64,000 nucleotides of DNA from DYKG01 sp964596185. GTDB taxonomy: Bacteria > Muiribacteriota > Ozemobacteria > Ozemobacterales > Ozemobacteraceae. Position numbers and translations under genes: made by a program. How positions within the stretch are numbered: position 1 is the stretch's first letter; each line of letters starts with the position of its first letter. Positions 17,256 through 26,245 of the stretch are shown here, one piece after another. The DNA lies in assembly GCA_964596185.1 (NCBI GenBank), contig CAZQUE010000006.1:46432-110431 (forward strand), written 5' to 3'. The notes beneath the pieces are model-generated. The model was not told where the DNA came from. It was given only the letters and a program-made list of their open reading frames with translations, and searched no databases.

Positions 17256-19061
17256 TTGGAAAAGTCTGAACCACAAACCAGATTTTCACTGAAAATTAAG
17301 TTTACTATTGGCATCGCCCTTCTTGTAGGGTTGATTATTCTGCTTACTTCGATCAACACCTCGCTTCGCGAAGAGTCTTTACTCTCGACAAGCATGGATC
17401 AGTCCGGCATACTGCTATCATCGACGCTGGCCATTGCCTGCCAGGATCCGATAATTTCGCAATCCTACGATGCCCTGATTCCCTATACCGAACGCCTGAT
17501 CTCCGGGGGCGAAGACGTTCACGAGATATCCATTCTTGACATTGATGGCAAGTATCTGGCTCACAGGGTTAGAGGTGATGCCGAAAGCAAATTGGGACAG
17601 GTTATCAGCGAATCGCTCAGACTCAAAATTGAAGACATTCAGACACCAACCCGTGTTTCTTCAGAAGACCCACATTATGTAGATTATGTAGCCCCAATCA
17701 AGGTTGGAACTTCAAAATTCGGCACGGTCATTCTCAGATTCAGCTTTGATCGCCTGATCGAAGCAAAATCCACCAGCAGGAAAAGAATCTTTCTCATTGG
17801 CATGATCGCCATGCTCGCCGGGATTATTCTATCGATTATTCTCGCGCAGTTTATCACCAAAGGGATTGATTACCTTATCCAGGGAACACAGGTCATCGAA
17901 AAGGGCGATCTGACATACCGTATTCAAACTTCTTCCAATGATGAAATCGGAACTCTTGCCTTCCGATTCAATGAAATGCTCGACGCTCTTGAATCGAACA
18001 ACAAAGCTCTCGACCGCAAGATATTTGAAATTGAAACATTGTTCAAAGCCAGTCAGGCAATGAATTTTCAAAGCGATACCGACAAACTCATTCGGCAGAT
18101 ACTCGAAATGGCCGGCAAAGCCATTCGCGCCGAGCGCTGCTCGATTATGCTGCAGACCGGGGCTGGAACCGAAGAGCTTGAAACCAAAATTGTATTTGGT
18201 ATCGATGACCCGAAAGGGGCAGAAAATATCAAATCAACGATCAGAATCAAATCCGGGGAAGGCATTGCCGGGACGGTTCTTAAAACTGGCAGTAGCCTGA
18301 TTGTCAATGACGGTTTCCGCGACCCTCTTTTCAAAAGTTTTGACAGCACTTCTGAACTGGAAAAAACGATTCGCAATCTTATTTCAGTTCCGCTGAAGAT
18401 TAAAGATCGGGTAACCGGGGTCATCAACGGCACCAATAAGCTTGACGAAGAGCCTTTTACCGAAGAAGATCAGCGTTTGCTCGAAGCTCTTGCCCAACAG
18501 GCGGCCATGGCCGTCGAACACGCGCGACTTTATGAACTGGCAATCACCGATGGCTTGACCAAGTTGTTCATTCATCGATATTTTCAGGCCCGTCTCGAAG
18601 AAGAAATGGTTCGCGCCAAGCGTTATCACACGGCCTGTTCGCTTATTCTCTTTGACATTGACCATTTCAAAAAATTCAACGACACTTACGGGCATCAGCA
18701 AGGTGATATTGTGCTTATTGAAGTCGCCAAGCTCATCAAGCTCGCGGTTCGCGATACGGTCGATATTCCCGCCCGCTATGGCGGTGAAGAATTTGCTATC
18801 ATTCTTCCAGAAACAGACGCAAAAGGTGCGCTACTGGTTGCCGAACGTATGCGAAAAACCGTTGAAGCATTTGATTTCCCTGGCCAGGAACAAGCGTTGA
18901 AGGTTACAATTTCACTCGGTGTTGCGACCTTCCCTGATCACGCCAGCGTTAAGAATGTTCTGATCAAAAAGGCCGACATGGCCTTGTATGAGTGTAAGAA
19001 TCGCGGGCGCAACTGTTCGTTTATTTACGACGACAGTATCACGGAAATCGGCGAACACTGA
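17256..19061 (+). CDS. Membrane diguanylate cyclase (extracellular sensor-HAMP-GAF-GGDEF)
   Basis: The 601-residue protein starts at TTG 14 bases after the PhnD-like gene. The order is membrane helix (about 15-32), an extracellular sensor region (about 35-165), a second helix (about 173-195), HAMP (about 195-250), GAF (about 275-420) and GGDEF (about 430-590). The active-site motif is RYGGEEFAIILPE, so c-di-GMP synthesis is expected. The inhibitory site is altered: the family's R-x-x-D reads R-D-T-V-D here, one residue longer. It probably converts ligand binding by the PhnD-like lipoprotein into c-di-GMP. Only the paired arrangement supports that link. Confidence 0.88.
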   Translation: MEKSEPQTRFSLKIKFTIGIALLVGLIILLTSINTSLREESLLSTSMDQSGILLSSTLAIACQDPIISQSYDALIPYTERLISGGEDVHEISILDIDGKYLAHRVRGDAESKLGQVISESLRLKIEDIQTPTRVSSEDPHYVDYVAPIKVGTSKFGTVILRFSFDRLIEAKSTSRKRIFLIGMIAMLAGIILSIILAQFITKGIDYLIQGTQVIEKGDLTYRIQTSSNDEIGTLAFRFNEMLDALESNNKALDRKIFEIETLFKASQAMNFQSDTDKLIRQILEMAGKAIRAERCSIMLQTGAGTEELETKIVFGIDDPKGAENIKSTIRIKSGEGIAGTVLKTGSSLIVNDGFRDPLFKSFDSTSELEKTIRNLISVPLKIKDRVTGVINGTNKLDEEPFTEEDQRLLEALAQQAAMAVEHARLYELAITDGLTKLFIHRYFQARLEEEMVRAKRYHTACSLILFDIDHFKKFNDTYGHQQGDIVLIEVAKLIKLAVRDTVDIPARYGGEEFAIILPETDAKGALLVAERMRKTVEAFDFPGQEQALKVTISLGVATFPDHASVKNVLIKKADMALYECKNRGRNCSFIYDDSITEIGEH

Positions 19062-19067
19062 CACAGA

Positions 19068-20156
19068 ATGAATACCCAAGCATCTGCAACGTCAGAAGCC
19101 CTCTTCTGGCTCGATTCTCCTTCTCTGCCATTTTCACCGACCCTGCAACAACCCGCCGCCGACAATCCTCTCAGGCACCTTATCAAACCGGTAAAAATCG
19201 GCAATGTTCAATTGCCCAACAATCTGGTTCTTGCGCCAATGGCAGGAGTTACCGACGGCTCTTTTCGTCTGCTCTGTTCGCGTCTTGGCGTAGGTTACAC
19301 AGTATCTGAGCTTGCCAGCTCAAAAGCAATCCTGATGAAAAACCGGCAAACCATTAACCTGGTAAGATTTCAGGCCCAGTCCCGACCTTATGCAGTTCAG
19401 ATTTTTGGTGCGGAGGTTGAAGCCATGACCGAGGCCGCAAAGGTGATTGATGAAATGCAAATTTGCGACGTCATCGATATCAATATGGGGTGCCCAGTTC
19501 CCAAGGTTGTCAAAACCGGTGCCGGTTCGGCAATGATGAATAATCCTGAGCTTGCCGGCAAGATTCTTTCAGCAATAAAAAAAGTGGTCAAGGTTCCTGT
19601 AACGATAAAATGCAGAATCGGCTGGAGTCAAAACAGCATAAACGTCACTGATTTTGTCAAAAGAATGCTCGACAATGGTGCCGATGCAATCACTGTTCAT
19701 GCTCGTACCCGGCAGGCAGGTTATTCAGGGGTCGCCGAATGGCACCACCTCGAAGGACTTGGTGCAATTTGCGGCAAGATACCTTTTTTTGCCAATGGCG
19801 ACATCAGCGAACCAGACCATCTGATCAGGCTTCATGAAATCAGTGGTTGCAGCGGTTATATGATAGGTCGGGGCTGTGTCGGACGCCCCTGGCTGTTTGC
19901 AGAGCTTCTCGGCCACAACCTTTTTTCGGCCCCAGAGACTAGATATAAGATTTTCCGTCATCATCTTCTCGACATGCTTATGGAAATTGGGCCCAAGGCT
20001 GTGCCTCTATTTCGGGTTCACCTTTTCAATTATTTGAAAAATCACGCCAATGCGGCCCGAGCCCGGCATCAACTTTGCGATGAGCGTAGTCCACATCGGA
20101 TTTTTGCAGTTGGGCAGGCGTTGTTTGAAAACCGTCCATTGCCGGGAATTCTTTAA
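19068..20156 (+). CDS. dusB: tRNA-dihydrouridine synthase (DusB-type)
   Basis: This FMN enzyme reduces uridines in the D-loop of tRNA. LAPMAGVTDGSFR marks the TIM-barrel start, and NMGCPVPKVVKTGAGSAMM contains the catalytic-cysteine motif C-P-x-P-K (about residue 142). VHARTRQAGYSG and MIGRGCVGRPWLF follow in the right order. The start at 19068 gives about 40 residues of low-complexity extension before homology begins, and no ATG lies closer to the domain. It follows the diguanylate cyclase by six bases, without an evident ribosome-binding site, so it is probably read from the same message. The exact Dus class (B versus A or C) is inferred from motif similarity. Confidence 0.88.
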   Translation: MNTQASATSEALFWLDSPSLPFSPTLQQPAADNPLRHLIKPVKIGNVQLPNNLVLAPMAGVTDGSFRLLCSRLGVGYTVSELASSKAILMKNRQTINLVRFQAQSRPYAVQIFGAEVEAMTEAAKVIDEMQICDVIDINMGCPVPKVVKTGAGSAMMNNPELAGKILSAIKKVVKVPVTIKCRIGWSQNSINVTDFVKRMLDNGADAITVHARTRQAGYSGVAEWHHLEGLGAICGKIPFFANGDISEPDHLIRLHEISGCSGYMIGRGCVGRPWLFAELLGHNLFSAPETRYKIFRHHLLDMLMEIGPKAVPLFRVHLFNYLKNHANAARARHQLCDERSPHRIFAVGQALFENRPLPGIL

Positions 20157-20181
20157 GAAAAGCTGAGATTGTGCCGATAAA

Positions 20182-20210
20182 TTGACTCAATATCGCTTCG
20201 ATGCTAAGAT
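20182..20210 (+). promoter_or_regulatory. Sigma-70-type promoter before the cNMP/MCP fusion gene
   Basis: TTGACT (20182-20187), a 17-base spacer, then TAAGAT (20205-20210). The start codon follows 34 bases after the -10. The spacing and the -35 are close to consensus. Confidence 0.6.
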
Positions 20211-20243
20211 GTATGTTACCCTTCAGCCATTCCGGGAGAAAAT

Positions 20244-20927
20244 ATGTCGTCCGAAATTGACAAGATTCAGTTTCTCAGACAGGTTAATCTGTTCAAAAGC
20301 CTTAATGACAAAGCATTGCTTGATCTTTCGGCAATTACCATTGAACAGACCATTCCGGCAAAAACAATGGTTTTCAAAGAAGGCGACAAAGGTGATGCCC
20401 TTTACATTATAAAAGCCGGCAAGGTTAATATTCTCAAACGCAATAACGCCGGCATCGATTCTGTCCTTGTCGCGCTTGGCAAAGGAAATGTTATCGGGGA
20501 CATGGCCATTATCGACGAGCAACCCCGCTCTGCCTCAGTCGCAACCATCCAGGAAACGACTTTTCTAATCATTACCAAAGACGATTTTAGAACGCTGCTT
20601 GGTGAAGTTCCCGACATCTCTTTTTCGATTCTCAAGATGACGACCGAGCGTCTTCGCAATACCAATATGCATTTGAAACAGCTCGAAGCATCCACAAATC
20701 AGATGGAAGAGGTTATCCGGGTCATAACCAAAATTGCCAGAAAAAGCAACCTCCTTTCCTTGAATGCTTCTATCGAAGCTGCGCGAGTTGGCGAAGCTGG
20801 GCGAGCATTTTCAGTCGTTGCTGCCGAAATGAAAAAACTCGCTGAAGATTCAGCACAGGAAGCGAAAAAGATCGATTCGCTACTGCAGGAACTCCAGACC
20901 AAGACAAAAGCCATTGCCGGCATGTAA
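20244..20927 (+). CDS. Soluble cyclic-nucleotide-binding domain fused to chemoreceptor signalling tip
   Basis: Residues 8-125 form a cNMP-binding domain: FKEGDKGDALYIIKAGKVNIL, then a GDMAIIDEQPRSASV phosphate-binding cassette with Arg95. Residues about 155-205 match the highly conserved hairpin tip of methyl-accepting chemotaxis proteins: IARKSNLLSLNASIEAARVG, then AFSVVAAEMKKLAEDSAQEA. There is no membrane segment, HAMP, or full-length four-helix bundle. At 227 residues this is far shorter than any typical chemoreceptor. It could bind CheA/CheW at the tip, modulated by a cyclic nucleotide, but this is inference. It has its own promoter and precedes hfq by 69 bases. Confidence 0.88.
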   Translation: MSSEIDKIQFLRQVNLFKSLNDKALLDLSAITIEQTIPAKTMVFKEGDKGDALYIIKAGKVNILKRNNAGIDSVLVALGKGNVIGDMAIIDEQPRSASVATIQETTFLIITKDDFRTLLGEVPDISFSILKMTTERLRNTNMHLKQLEASTNQMEEVIRVITKIARKSNLLSLNASIEAARVGEAGRAFSVVAAEMKKLAEDSAQEAKKIDSLLQELQTKTKAIAGM

Positions 20928-20936
20928 GTGCAGGGT

Positions 20937-20964
20937 TGTTTTTTCTTTTAAAAAAGGTTAAGAT
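20937..20964 (+). promoter_or_regulatory. Candidate hfq promoter
   Basis: TTGTTT (20937-20942), a 16-base spacer, then TAAGAT (20959-20964). The hfq start follows at 20997 with GGGAG in between. Confidence 0.45.
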
Positions 20965-20996
20965 GAAAGCACTTAGACCCTGACAGGGAGCATTCA

Positions 20997-21386
20997 ATGT
21001 CTCAATATAAATCGCAAGTCCAGAATCAGTTCCTTTCAGCAGCGCGCAAAAAACATCTTAAGGTGGAAGTTATTCTTGAAACCGGCACGGTTTTACGTGG
21101 CAAGGTTCAAGCTTATGATCAATTTTCGATTTCGCTGGCATTCAAAGACAAGGTAGAGGTCGTCTACAAGTCTTCAATCATCTATATTTCGGTGCTGCCG
21201 CAGCGGCCGATGCCAACCCGCAGGCCCTCTGGCCCTCGCCCATTCCGGCCCGCATCTTCCTCAGATGCGCCCAGACCGCGTCGAGACCAAGCTCCGGTTG
21301 CGCCAAGAAGGCCTTTTCCGGACTTCGACGAAGATCTTGACAATGATCCCCCGCCCCCAAAAAAGCCTGTAAGAAAGCGCATTTAA
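20997..21386 (+). CDS. hfq: Hfq-family RNA-binding protein with long Pro/Arg tail
   Basis: Residues 8-66 fit Hfq: QNQFLSAARKKHLKVEVILE, then G-T-V-L-R-G-K-V and YDQFSISL (Sm1), and V-V-Y-K-S-S-I-I-Y-I (Sm2). Hfq hexamers bind small RNAs and mRNAs. The tail (about 70-129) is unusual: proline- and arginine-rich with RRPFPDFDED and a final basic KKPVRKRI, instead of the acidic or short tails of most relatives. A tail contact with RNA or RNase is possible. The gene has its own promoter and a strong terminator, so it is probably a monocistron. The start is preceded by GGGAG. Confidence 0.85.
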   Translation: MSQYKSQVQNQFLSAARKKHLKVEVILETGTVLRGKVQAYDQFSISLAFKDKVEVVYKSSIIYISVLPQRPMPTRRPSGPRPFRPASSSDAPRPRRDQAPVAPRRPFPDFDEDLDNDPPPPKKPVRKRI

Positions 21387-21393
21387 GCAAAAG

Positions 21394-21422
21394 AAACTGT
21401 CTCGAGCGAGACAGTTTTTTTT
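21394..21422 (+). terminator. Rho-independent terminator of hfq
   Basis: An 11-base inverted repeat (21394-21404 with 21407-21417) is followed by a T-run to 21422, seven bases after the hfq stop. Confidence 0.9.
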
Positions 21423-21491
21423 ACCCAAACCTCTGCTTCTGTTTGCCTGAAAAAATGTCGATAAATAAAGAAAAGACCAAGAGGCAAACCG

Positions 21492-22349
21492 ATGTTTTTA
21501 AATTGTCCAAGATGTGACTCCAATCAGCTTGATTCAAAGGGAACCTGCGATAATTGCGGCTATACACTTAGAATATCCTGCAACCGTTGCGGCACAAAAA
21601 ACATTCCTCTGGCGCGTTTCTGCGGCGGATGTGGGCGGGGCATGAATCTTAAGGCTATTTTTAACCAGCAGATCAACCTTCATTTCAGCTATTTTTCGCG
21701 GCTCAAGATCAGGCGGTTCGCAACGGGCATAGCTTTCGGCGCGCTTTTGGGCACTTTTGCTTTTGGTTCAATGGGTATGCACTCACAATCAAACAACATT
21801 CCCACGCAAGCACATCGCTTTCAAAGTTATGATCTGAACAATGTACAGCAGGATCAATTATTCCTTAAACTTTCAAATTTTCGCAATTCGCGTGACAGCA
21901 AATCTCAGGTAAAATCTGAAGATTTAAAAAAATATACCGAAATTTTGCTCGCCAACCTCGCATCGGTAAAGGACGCAGAGAGAAACAGCAAATGGACCCC
22001 GACCAACGCTACTGATCACCTGCGAAAAGCCCGCATATCCGGAACAGTTAATCGTGGACAGGTTGCAATGCTGCTTTTCAATATAACTTCTGACTTTCTG
22101 AATCTGAATTATCGTGATTTTGCAGAAAGTTCGCCCTCCTTTTCAGATATTCCCCGGTTTCATTTTCTCAGCGCACCTACGAGTGCTTTGCACAGTCTGG
22201 GCATTGAGTTGAGTCGCAATTCAAATGAGTTTGGCAGCACAGACCCGGTCAGCATCGAAGAGCTCTTTCAGGCTGGGGTTGCTTTAGGAGAGGCCAGCAG
22301 GCTGCGACTACGGCAAAAACTTTTCACTTGCCTGCCTCCCCAGCTTTGA
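21492..22349 (+). CDS. Double zinc-ribbon membrane protein with SLH-like C-terminal segments
   Basis: Two zinc ribbons open the 285-residue protein: C5-x2-C8...C19-x2-C22 and C30-x2-C33...C44-x2-C47. A membrane helix (about 76-96) follows. The remainder resembles S-layer homology units twice: ISGTVNRGQVAMLL (about 183-196) and FSDIPRFHFLSAPTSALHSL then STDPVSIEELFQAGVAL. The layout predicts cytoplasmic ribbons and an external domain that could touch the cell wall. Function is unknown. GAGGCAAACCG precedes the ATG. The stop is separated by one base from the convergent PBP stop, with no terminator visible. Confidence 0.72.
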   Translation: MFLNCPRCDSNQLDSKGTCDNCGYTLRISCNRCGTKNIPLARFCGGCGRGMNLKAIFNQQINLHFSYFSRLKIRRFATGIAFGALLGTFAFGSMGMHSQSNNIPTQAHRFQSYDLNNVQQDQLFLKLSNFRNSRDSKSQVKSEDLKKYTEILLANLASVKDAERNSKWTPTNATDHLRKARISGTVNRGQVAMLLFNITSDFLNLNYRDFAESSPSFSDIPRFHFLSAPTSALHSLGIELSRNSNEFGSTDPVSIEELFQAGVALGEASRLRLRQKLFTCLPPQL

Positions 22350-22350
22350 A

Positions 22351-24804
22351 TCAGTTGTAATCTTCCCGGAAGTCAATCTTGGGGGGTGGCTGAATCAAAA
22401 CCCCTGGCTCACGCGGTTTATAATCATTTGATTCAACAGCCGGTGCATCGGCCATATCATCATCGAGAAAGGCATCACGTGGAATAGCCTGATCAGCACC
22501 CCATTTTTTCAAAATGTTCTGGTTTGGCTCACTGTCTCTAGATATCCATCCAGTTTGCGGCGCGGGACGATCAACAACCCCAGGCACATGGTTTGGAGAA
22601 ACATTATTCCCCGGGTTTGCATTATTGGCACTGTTACTGTAGTCACCACGGAAGAAATTTGGATCTGGCATATTTGAAAAAGATTCCGGCATGGCCAGAA
22701 CTTCGTCGTCTTCAGAAGAAGGCGTGAATTGGGCAACAGTTGCATAATGCTTACATTCTGTAAGGGGTTGTGATTCAACCGGAAAAACCTGATAAACCAC
22801 TTCGTTGGCAGGGCATCCTTTTGAAGCAAGCTTTCCGCTTGTCATGCAAACACGACAGCGCACCGCCCCATCGGGGACAGGAAATTCTTTTTTCGGCGAA
22901 TGTTGCAACGCCTTTTCCATAAAGGCTTTCCATACTGGTCCGGCAACGGAACCGCCGGCTTTTTTGGGGCCAAGGGTTTTTGGCATATCGAAGCCAAATT
23001 GAACCACTGTTACCAGATCAGCTGACATACCATTGAACCAGGCGTCGACATAATCGTTGGTAGTTCCTGTTTTTCCGGCAACGATCTGCCCTGAAATTCT
23101 GGCTCTGGCGCCAGTTCCTCTTTCAACAGCGGTTCTTAGCATGTCGCAAATCATTGCGGCATTTTTCGCCTTCATAACTTCCCGGGCCTTGGGAAGATTT
23201 TCTTCTAACACGTTGCCATCACGGTCGACAACCTTCAAAATCGATAACGGACGACAGTAAATACCCATATTGGCAAAAACCCCATAACTTGAAGCCATTT
23301 CAAGCGGAGTAAATTGCCCGGAACCAAGAGCCAGAGAGAGGTTCGGCTCCATTTGTGCGGTGATGCCGAGATGTTTGGCAAACTTGATTACTTTGGCAGG
23401 GGTAAGCTTGTCAATCAGCTTTACTGCAGGAATGTTATAACTTTTACAAAGCGCTTTGATTAAAGTAACCGTGCCATGATATTTGAGATCATAGTTTTTT
23501 GGCGACCATACCACCTTAGTCCAGGGGTTGGTATAGGAAATAAATTCGTCAACAACGGTATCATTGGGCAGCATACCTTCTTCGAGAGCGCAGGCATAAA
23601 CGAAAGGCTTAAAAGAAGATCCGGGCTGACGATAGGCCTGAGTTACCCGGTTGAACTGTGACTGCTCGAAACTTCTTCCGCCATACATGGCCTTTATATA
23701 GCCATTTTTAGGATCAATACAAACCAGCGATCCATTCAAATCAGGGTGTTTGTCGATTGGATATTCATGAAAAATAGGCGCTGATGCCATGGCAGTCTCG
23801 GCATATTCCTGAAGTTCAAGATCAAGTGTGGTATAGATTTTCAAACCACCATTATAAACAAGGTTTGCGCCATATTTTTCCAGAAGCTGGTCACGCACAT
23901 AGGTTACAAAATATGGAGCTAGTGGCTTTTGCTGTTTTAGGGCCTGCAAAACCGGCGTTGCTTTCTTGGCTTCTTCATACTGGGCAGGGGTGATGAAACC
24001 AAGCTCGACCATCTTTGCCAACACCAGGTCGCGTCGCATGCGATTATTTTTTGGGTTTTTGAAGGGCGAATAAGCTTCGGGGCTCTTGGGAATCCCGGCC
24101 AGCATAGCGCATTCAGCCAAAGTAAGATCTTTGGGTTTCTTGGCAAAATAGATTTCGGCTGCAGCATCAAGGCCATAGGCACCATGCCCGAAATAGATTT
24201 CATTAAGGTAAAGGGTAAGAATTTCTTCTTTTGAGTATTTTCGCTCAATTTGAAAGGCCATCATTGCCTCGATAGCCTTTCTTTTATAAGTCTTTTCACT
24301 TGTCAGAAAAGCGTTTTTTACCAGCTGTTGCGTCAGGGTTGAAGCCCCCTGCACTACTCTGCCGGCTTTAATATTCTTTACCATAGCCCTGGTAATACCG
24401 ACCAGATCAATTCCATAGTGCTGATAGAAACGTTCATCTTCGATAGCCACCACTGCATTTTTCATCAAAACGGGAATATCCGAACTCGACAAAATAACCG
24501 TGCGATTCTCTTCGGCGTGAAGCTTGGCCATCAGTTTGCCATTACAGTCATAGACCTGAGAAGTAAGATTTGGTCGATATGAATTGTCGGCAATAATTGG
24601 TATTCTTTCGGAAAAGCCCTTAAGAATGCCAAAAACGGCTCCGGTAACGATTATTATTGTCAAAATGCTCAGAACAAATCCGAGCTTGAAAAAAAACCAC
24701 AACCAACCCAGTAGTTTCTGGGTAACCGTCTCAGAGTCTTCTGACTCTTCGTCTTCGGCGGGGTCGAAATTTTCTTCAGGGTCCTGATTATTACTAAAAA
24801 ACAT
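22351..24804 (-). CDS. mrcA: Class A penicillin-binding protein 1A
   Basis: PBP1A polymerises and cross-links peptidoglycan outside the membrane. The protein has an acidic N-terminus, a membrane helix, a GT51 transglycosylase with EDERFYQHYGIDLVGITRA and GASTLTQQLVKN, and a transpeptidase with PGSSFKPF (SxxK near residue 396), S-Y-N and GKTGTTNDY. I chose the ATG at 24804 because AGGATGG stands eight bases upstream, giving 817 residues. Longer starts at 24816 and 24858 are open. The C-terminal 130 residues are Asn/Pro-rich and contain cysteine-bearing CRVCMTSGKLASKGCP. It is transcribed toward the zinc-ribbon gene. Confidence 0.93.
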   Translation of the reverse strand: MFFSNNQDPEENFDPAEDEESEDSETVTQKLLGWLWFFFKLGFVLSILTIIIVTGAVFGILKGFSERIPIIADNSYRPNLTSQVYDCNGKLMAKLHAEENRTVILSSSDIPVLMKNAVVAIEDERFYQHYGIDLVGITRAMVKNIKAGRVVQGASTLTQQLVKNAFLTSEKTYKRKAIEAMMAFQIERKYSKEEILTLYLNEIYFGHGAYGLDAAAEIYFAKKPKDLTLAECAMLAGIPKSPEAYSPFKNPKNNRMRRDLVLAKMVELGFITPAQYEEAKKATPVLQALKQQKPLAPYFVTYVRDQLLEKYGANLVYNGGLKIYTTLDLELQEYAETAMASAPIFHEYPIDKHPDLNGSLVCIDPKNGYIKAMYGGRSFEQSQFNRVTQAYRQPGSSFKPFVYACALEEGMLPNDTVVDEFISYTNPWTKVVWSPKNYDLKYHGTVTLIKALCKSYNIPAVKLIDKLTPAKVIKFAKHLGITAQMEPNLSLALGSGQFTPLEMASSYGVFANMGIYCRPLSILKVVDRDGNVLEENLPKAREVMKAKNAAMICDMLRTAVERGTGARARISGQIVAGKTGTTNDYVDAWFNGMSADLVTVVQFGFDMPKTLGPKKAGGSVAGPVWKAFMEKALQHSPKKEFPVPDGAVRCRVCMTSGKLASKGCPANEVVYQVFPVESQPLTECKHYATVAQFTPSSEDDEVLAMPESFSNMPDPNFFRGDYSNSANNANPGNNVSPNHVPGVVDRPAPQTGWISRDSEPNQNILKKWGADQAIPRDAFLDDDMADAPAVESNDYKPREPGVLIQPPPKIDFREDYN

Positions 24805-24961
24805 TAAAAACACCATCCTGTAAAATACAGAGTACAATAAAGCTTTCGACATTTTCAACGGTATCGGTAAGATAATCGAAGATTTTCTTTTTTTGTCCGA
24901 CTGCTTCTGCTATATTTAGGCGGCGCAATAACACCATTTTTCTTCTCTGGAAAACTGCAAA

Positions 24962-26245
24962 ATGAACATTAATGAAGCAAAATCATGGATCCTCGAACGC
25001 GGTTCGCGCAAAGGCAGATATGGCCTTGAAAAAATGCATTATCTACTGAGCGAGCTTGAAAACCCACAACATGAATATGCCTGTGTCGTCATAGGCGGCA
25101 CCAACGGCAAGGGGTCAGTAACCGCAATTACAGAAAGCATTCTCATCAACACCGAAGAATACCAGATCGGCAGTCTTACTTCACCACATCTTCTCGATAT
25201 GGACGAACGGATTCGCATTCAGGGCCGCAAATTGGAAGAAAAGCACTGGTTAAACGGCGTAAAAGAGCTGAAAAACATTTTCAAAGTAATGGACAAAGAG
25301 CCTTCTATAGGCTCTCCAGGTTTTTTTGAAACAATTACCGCACTGGCCTTCCATGCTTTTCGCGAGACTGAGCGTGACATAGTCCTATTGGAAGTTGGTC
25401 TTGGCGGAAGATTCGATTCAACCAATTCTTGTGAACCGGAAATTTCTGTTATCACCAACATTGGCACCGACCATGAAGAATATCTTGGCAAAGGTAAGCC
25501 AAATATCGCCCGCGAAAAACTTGGAATCATCAGAAAAAAAAGGCCGTTGCTAACCACCGAACGCGACCCTGAAATTCTTGATATTTTTCGGGAAACCTGT
25601 GCCAACAATCTAACCGAGATGGTTCCTGTCGAAGATTTCAACTATTTCTCTCTTATTGAAAGCACCCCGGATGGGCACAAGATCCAGCTGAATTTTGCCG
25701 ACACCCCTGTTTTCATGCCTTTACCAGGCGCGCACCAGCTCACCAACCTATCTTTGGCATTGGAACTAATTATGCGATTGCGCCTGCACGGCTTTGAAAT
25801 CAGCGATGACGCGATAATAAAAGGAATCGCCCAGGTGCGCTGGCCAGGTCGCCTGCAATGGATAGAGGGTAATCCTCCGGTATTGCTAGATGGTGCACAT
25901 AACCCAGAGGGACTTGAAACTCTGGTAAATTACCTGGAAGCTTTTCCGCCAAAGAATCCGGTCAACATAATCTTCGGAACTCTAAAAGACAAACCGATGC
26001 TGGAAATGGCCGAACGTTTGAAAAAGTTTGGACATCGCCTGTGTTTCGTCCCTCCAGACAGCAATCGCGCATTTTCAAAAGAAGACTTCAATCTTGCATT
26101 TGAAAATTCGCCCTGTAACTGGACCTGGTTCGATAGCTTTATCGACGCTTTTGAGCTTTGTAAGACTGACGGAAAAACAATTATCGTTACCGGATCACTT
26201 TATCTGGTTTCAGAAGCCCTTAGAGAGATAAAAAAACATGTTTAA
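24962..26245 (+). CDS. folC: Folylpolyglutamate synthase/dihydrofolate synthase
   Basis: FolC adds glutamate to folates (and to dihydropteroate in the bifunctional form) in the cytoplasm, using ATP. The P-loop GGTNGKGSV is near residue 45, SLTSPHLLDMDERIRI near 77, LLEVGLGGRFDSTN near 140, and WPGRLQWIEGNPPVLLDGAH near 300 carries the family's D-G-A-H. The 427-residue length is normal. The gene overlaps the NamZ-type gene by eight bases, so the two are co-translated. Whether it also has dihydrofolate synthase activity cannot be told from the sequence. Confidence 0.94.
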   Translation: MNINEAKSWILERGSRKGRYGLEKMHYLLSELENPQHEYACVVIGGTNGKGSVTAITESILINTEEYQIGSLTSPHLLDMDERIRIQGRKLEEKHWLNGVKELKNIFKVMDKEPSIGSPGFFETITALAFHAFRETERDIVLLEVGLGGRFDSTNSCEPEISVITNIGTDHEEYLGKGKPNIAREKLGIIRKKRPLLTTERDPEILDIFRETCANNLTEMVPVEDFNYFSLIESTPDGHKIQLNFADTPVFMPLPGAHQLTNLSLALELIMRLRLHGFEISDDAIIKGIAQVRWPGRLQWIEGNPPVLLDGAHNPEGLETLVNYLEAFPPKNPVNIIFGTLKDKPMLEMAERLKKFGHRLCFVPPDSNRAFSKEDFNLAFENSPCNWTWFDSFIDAFELCKTDGKTIIVTGSLYLVSEALREIKKHV

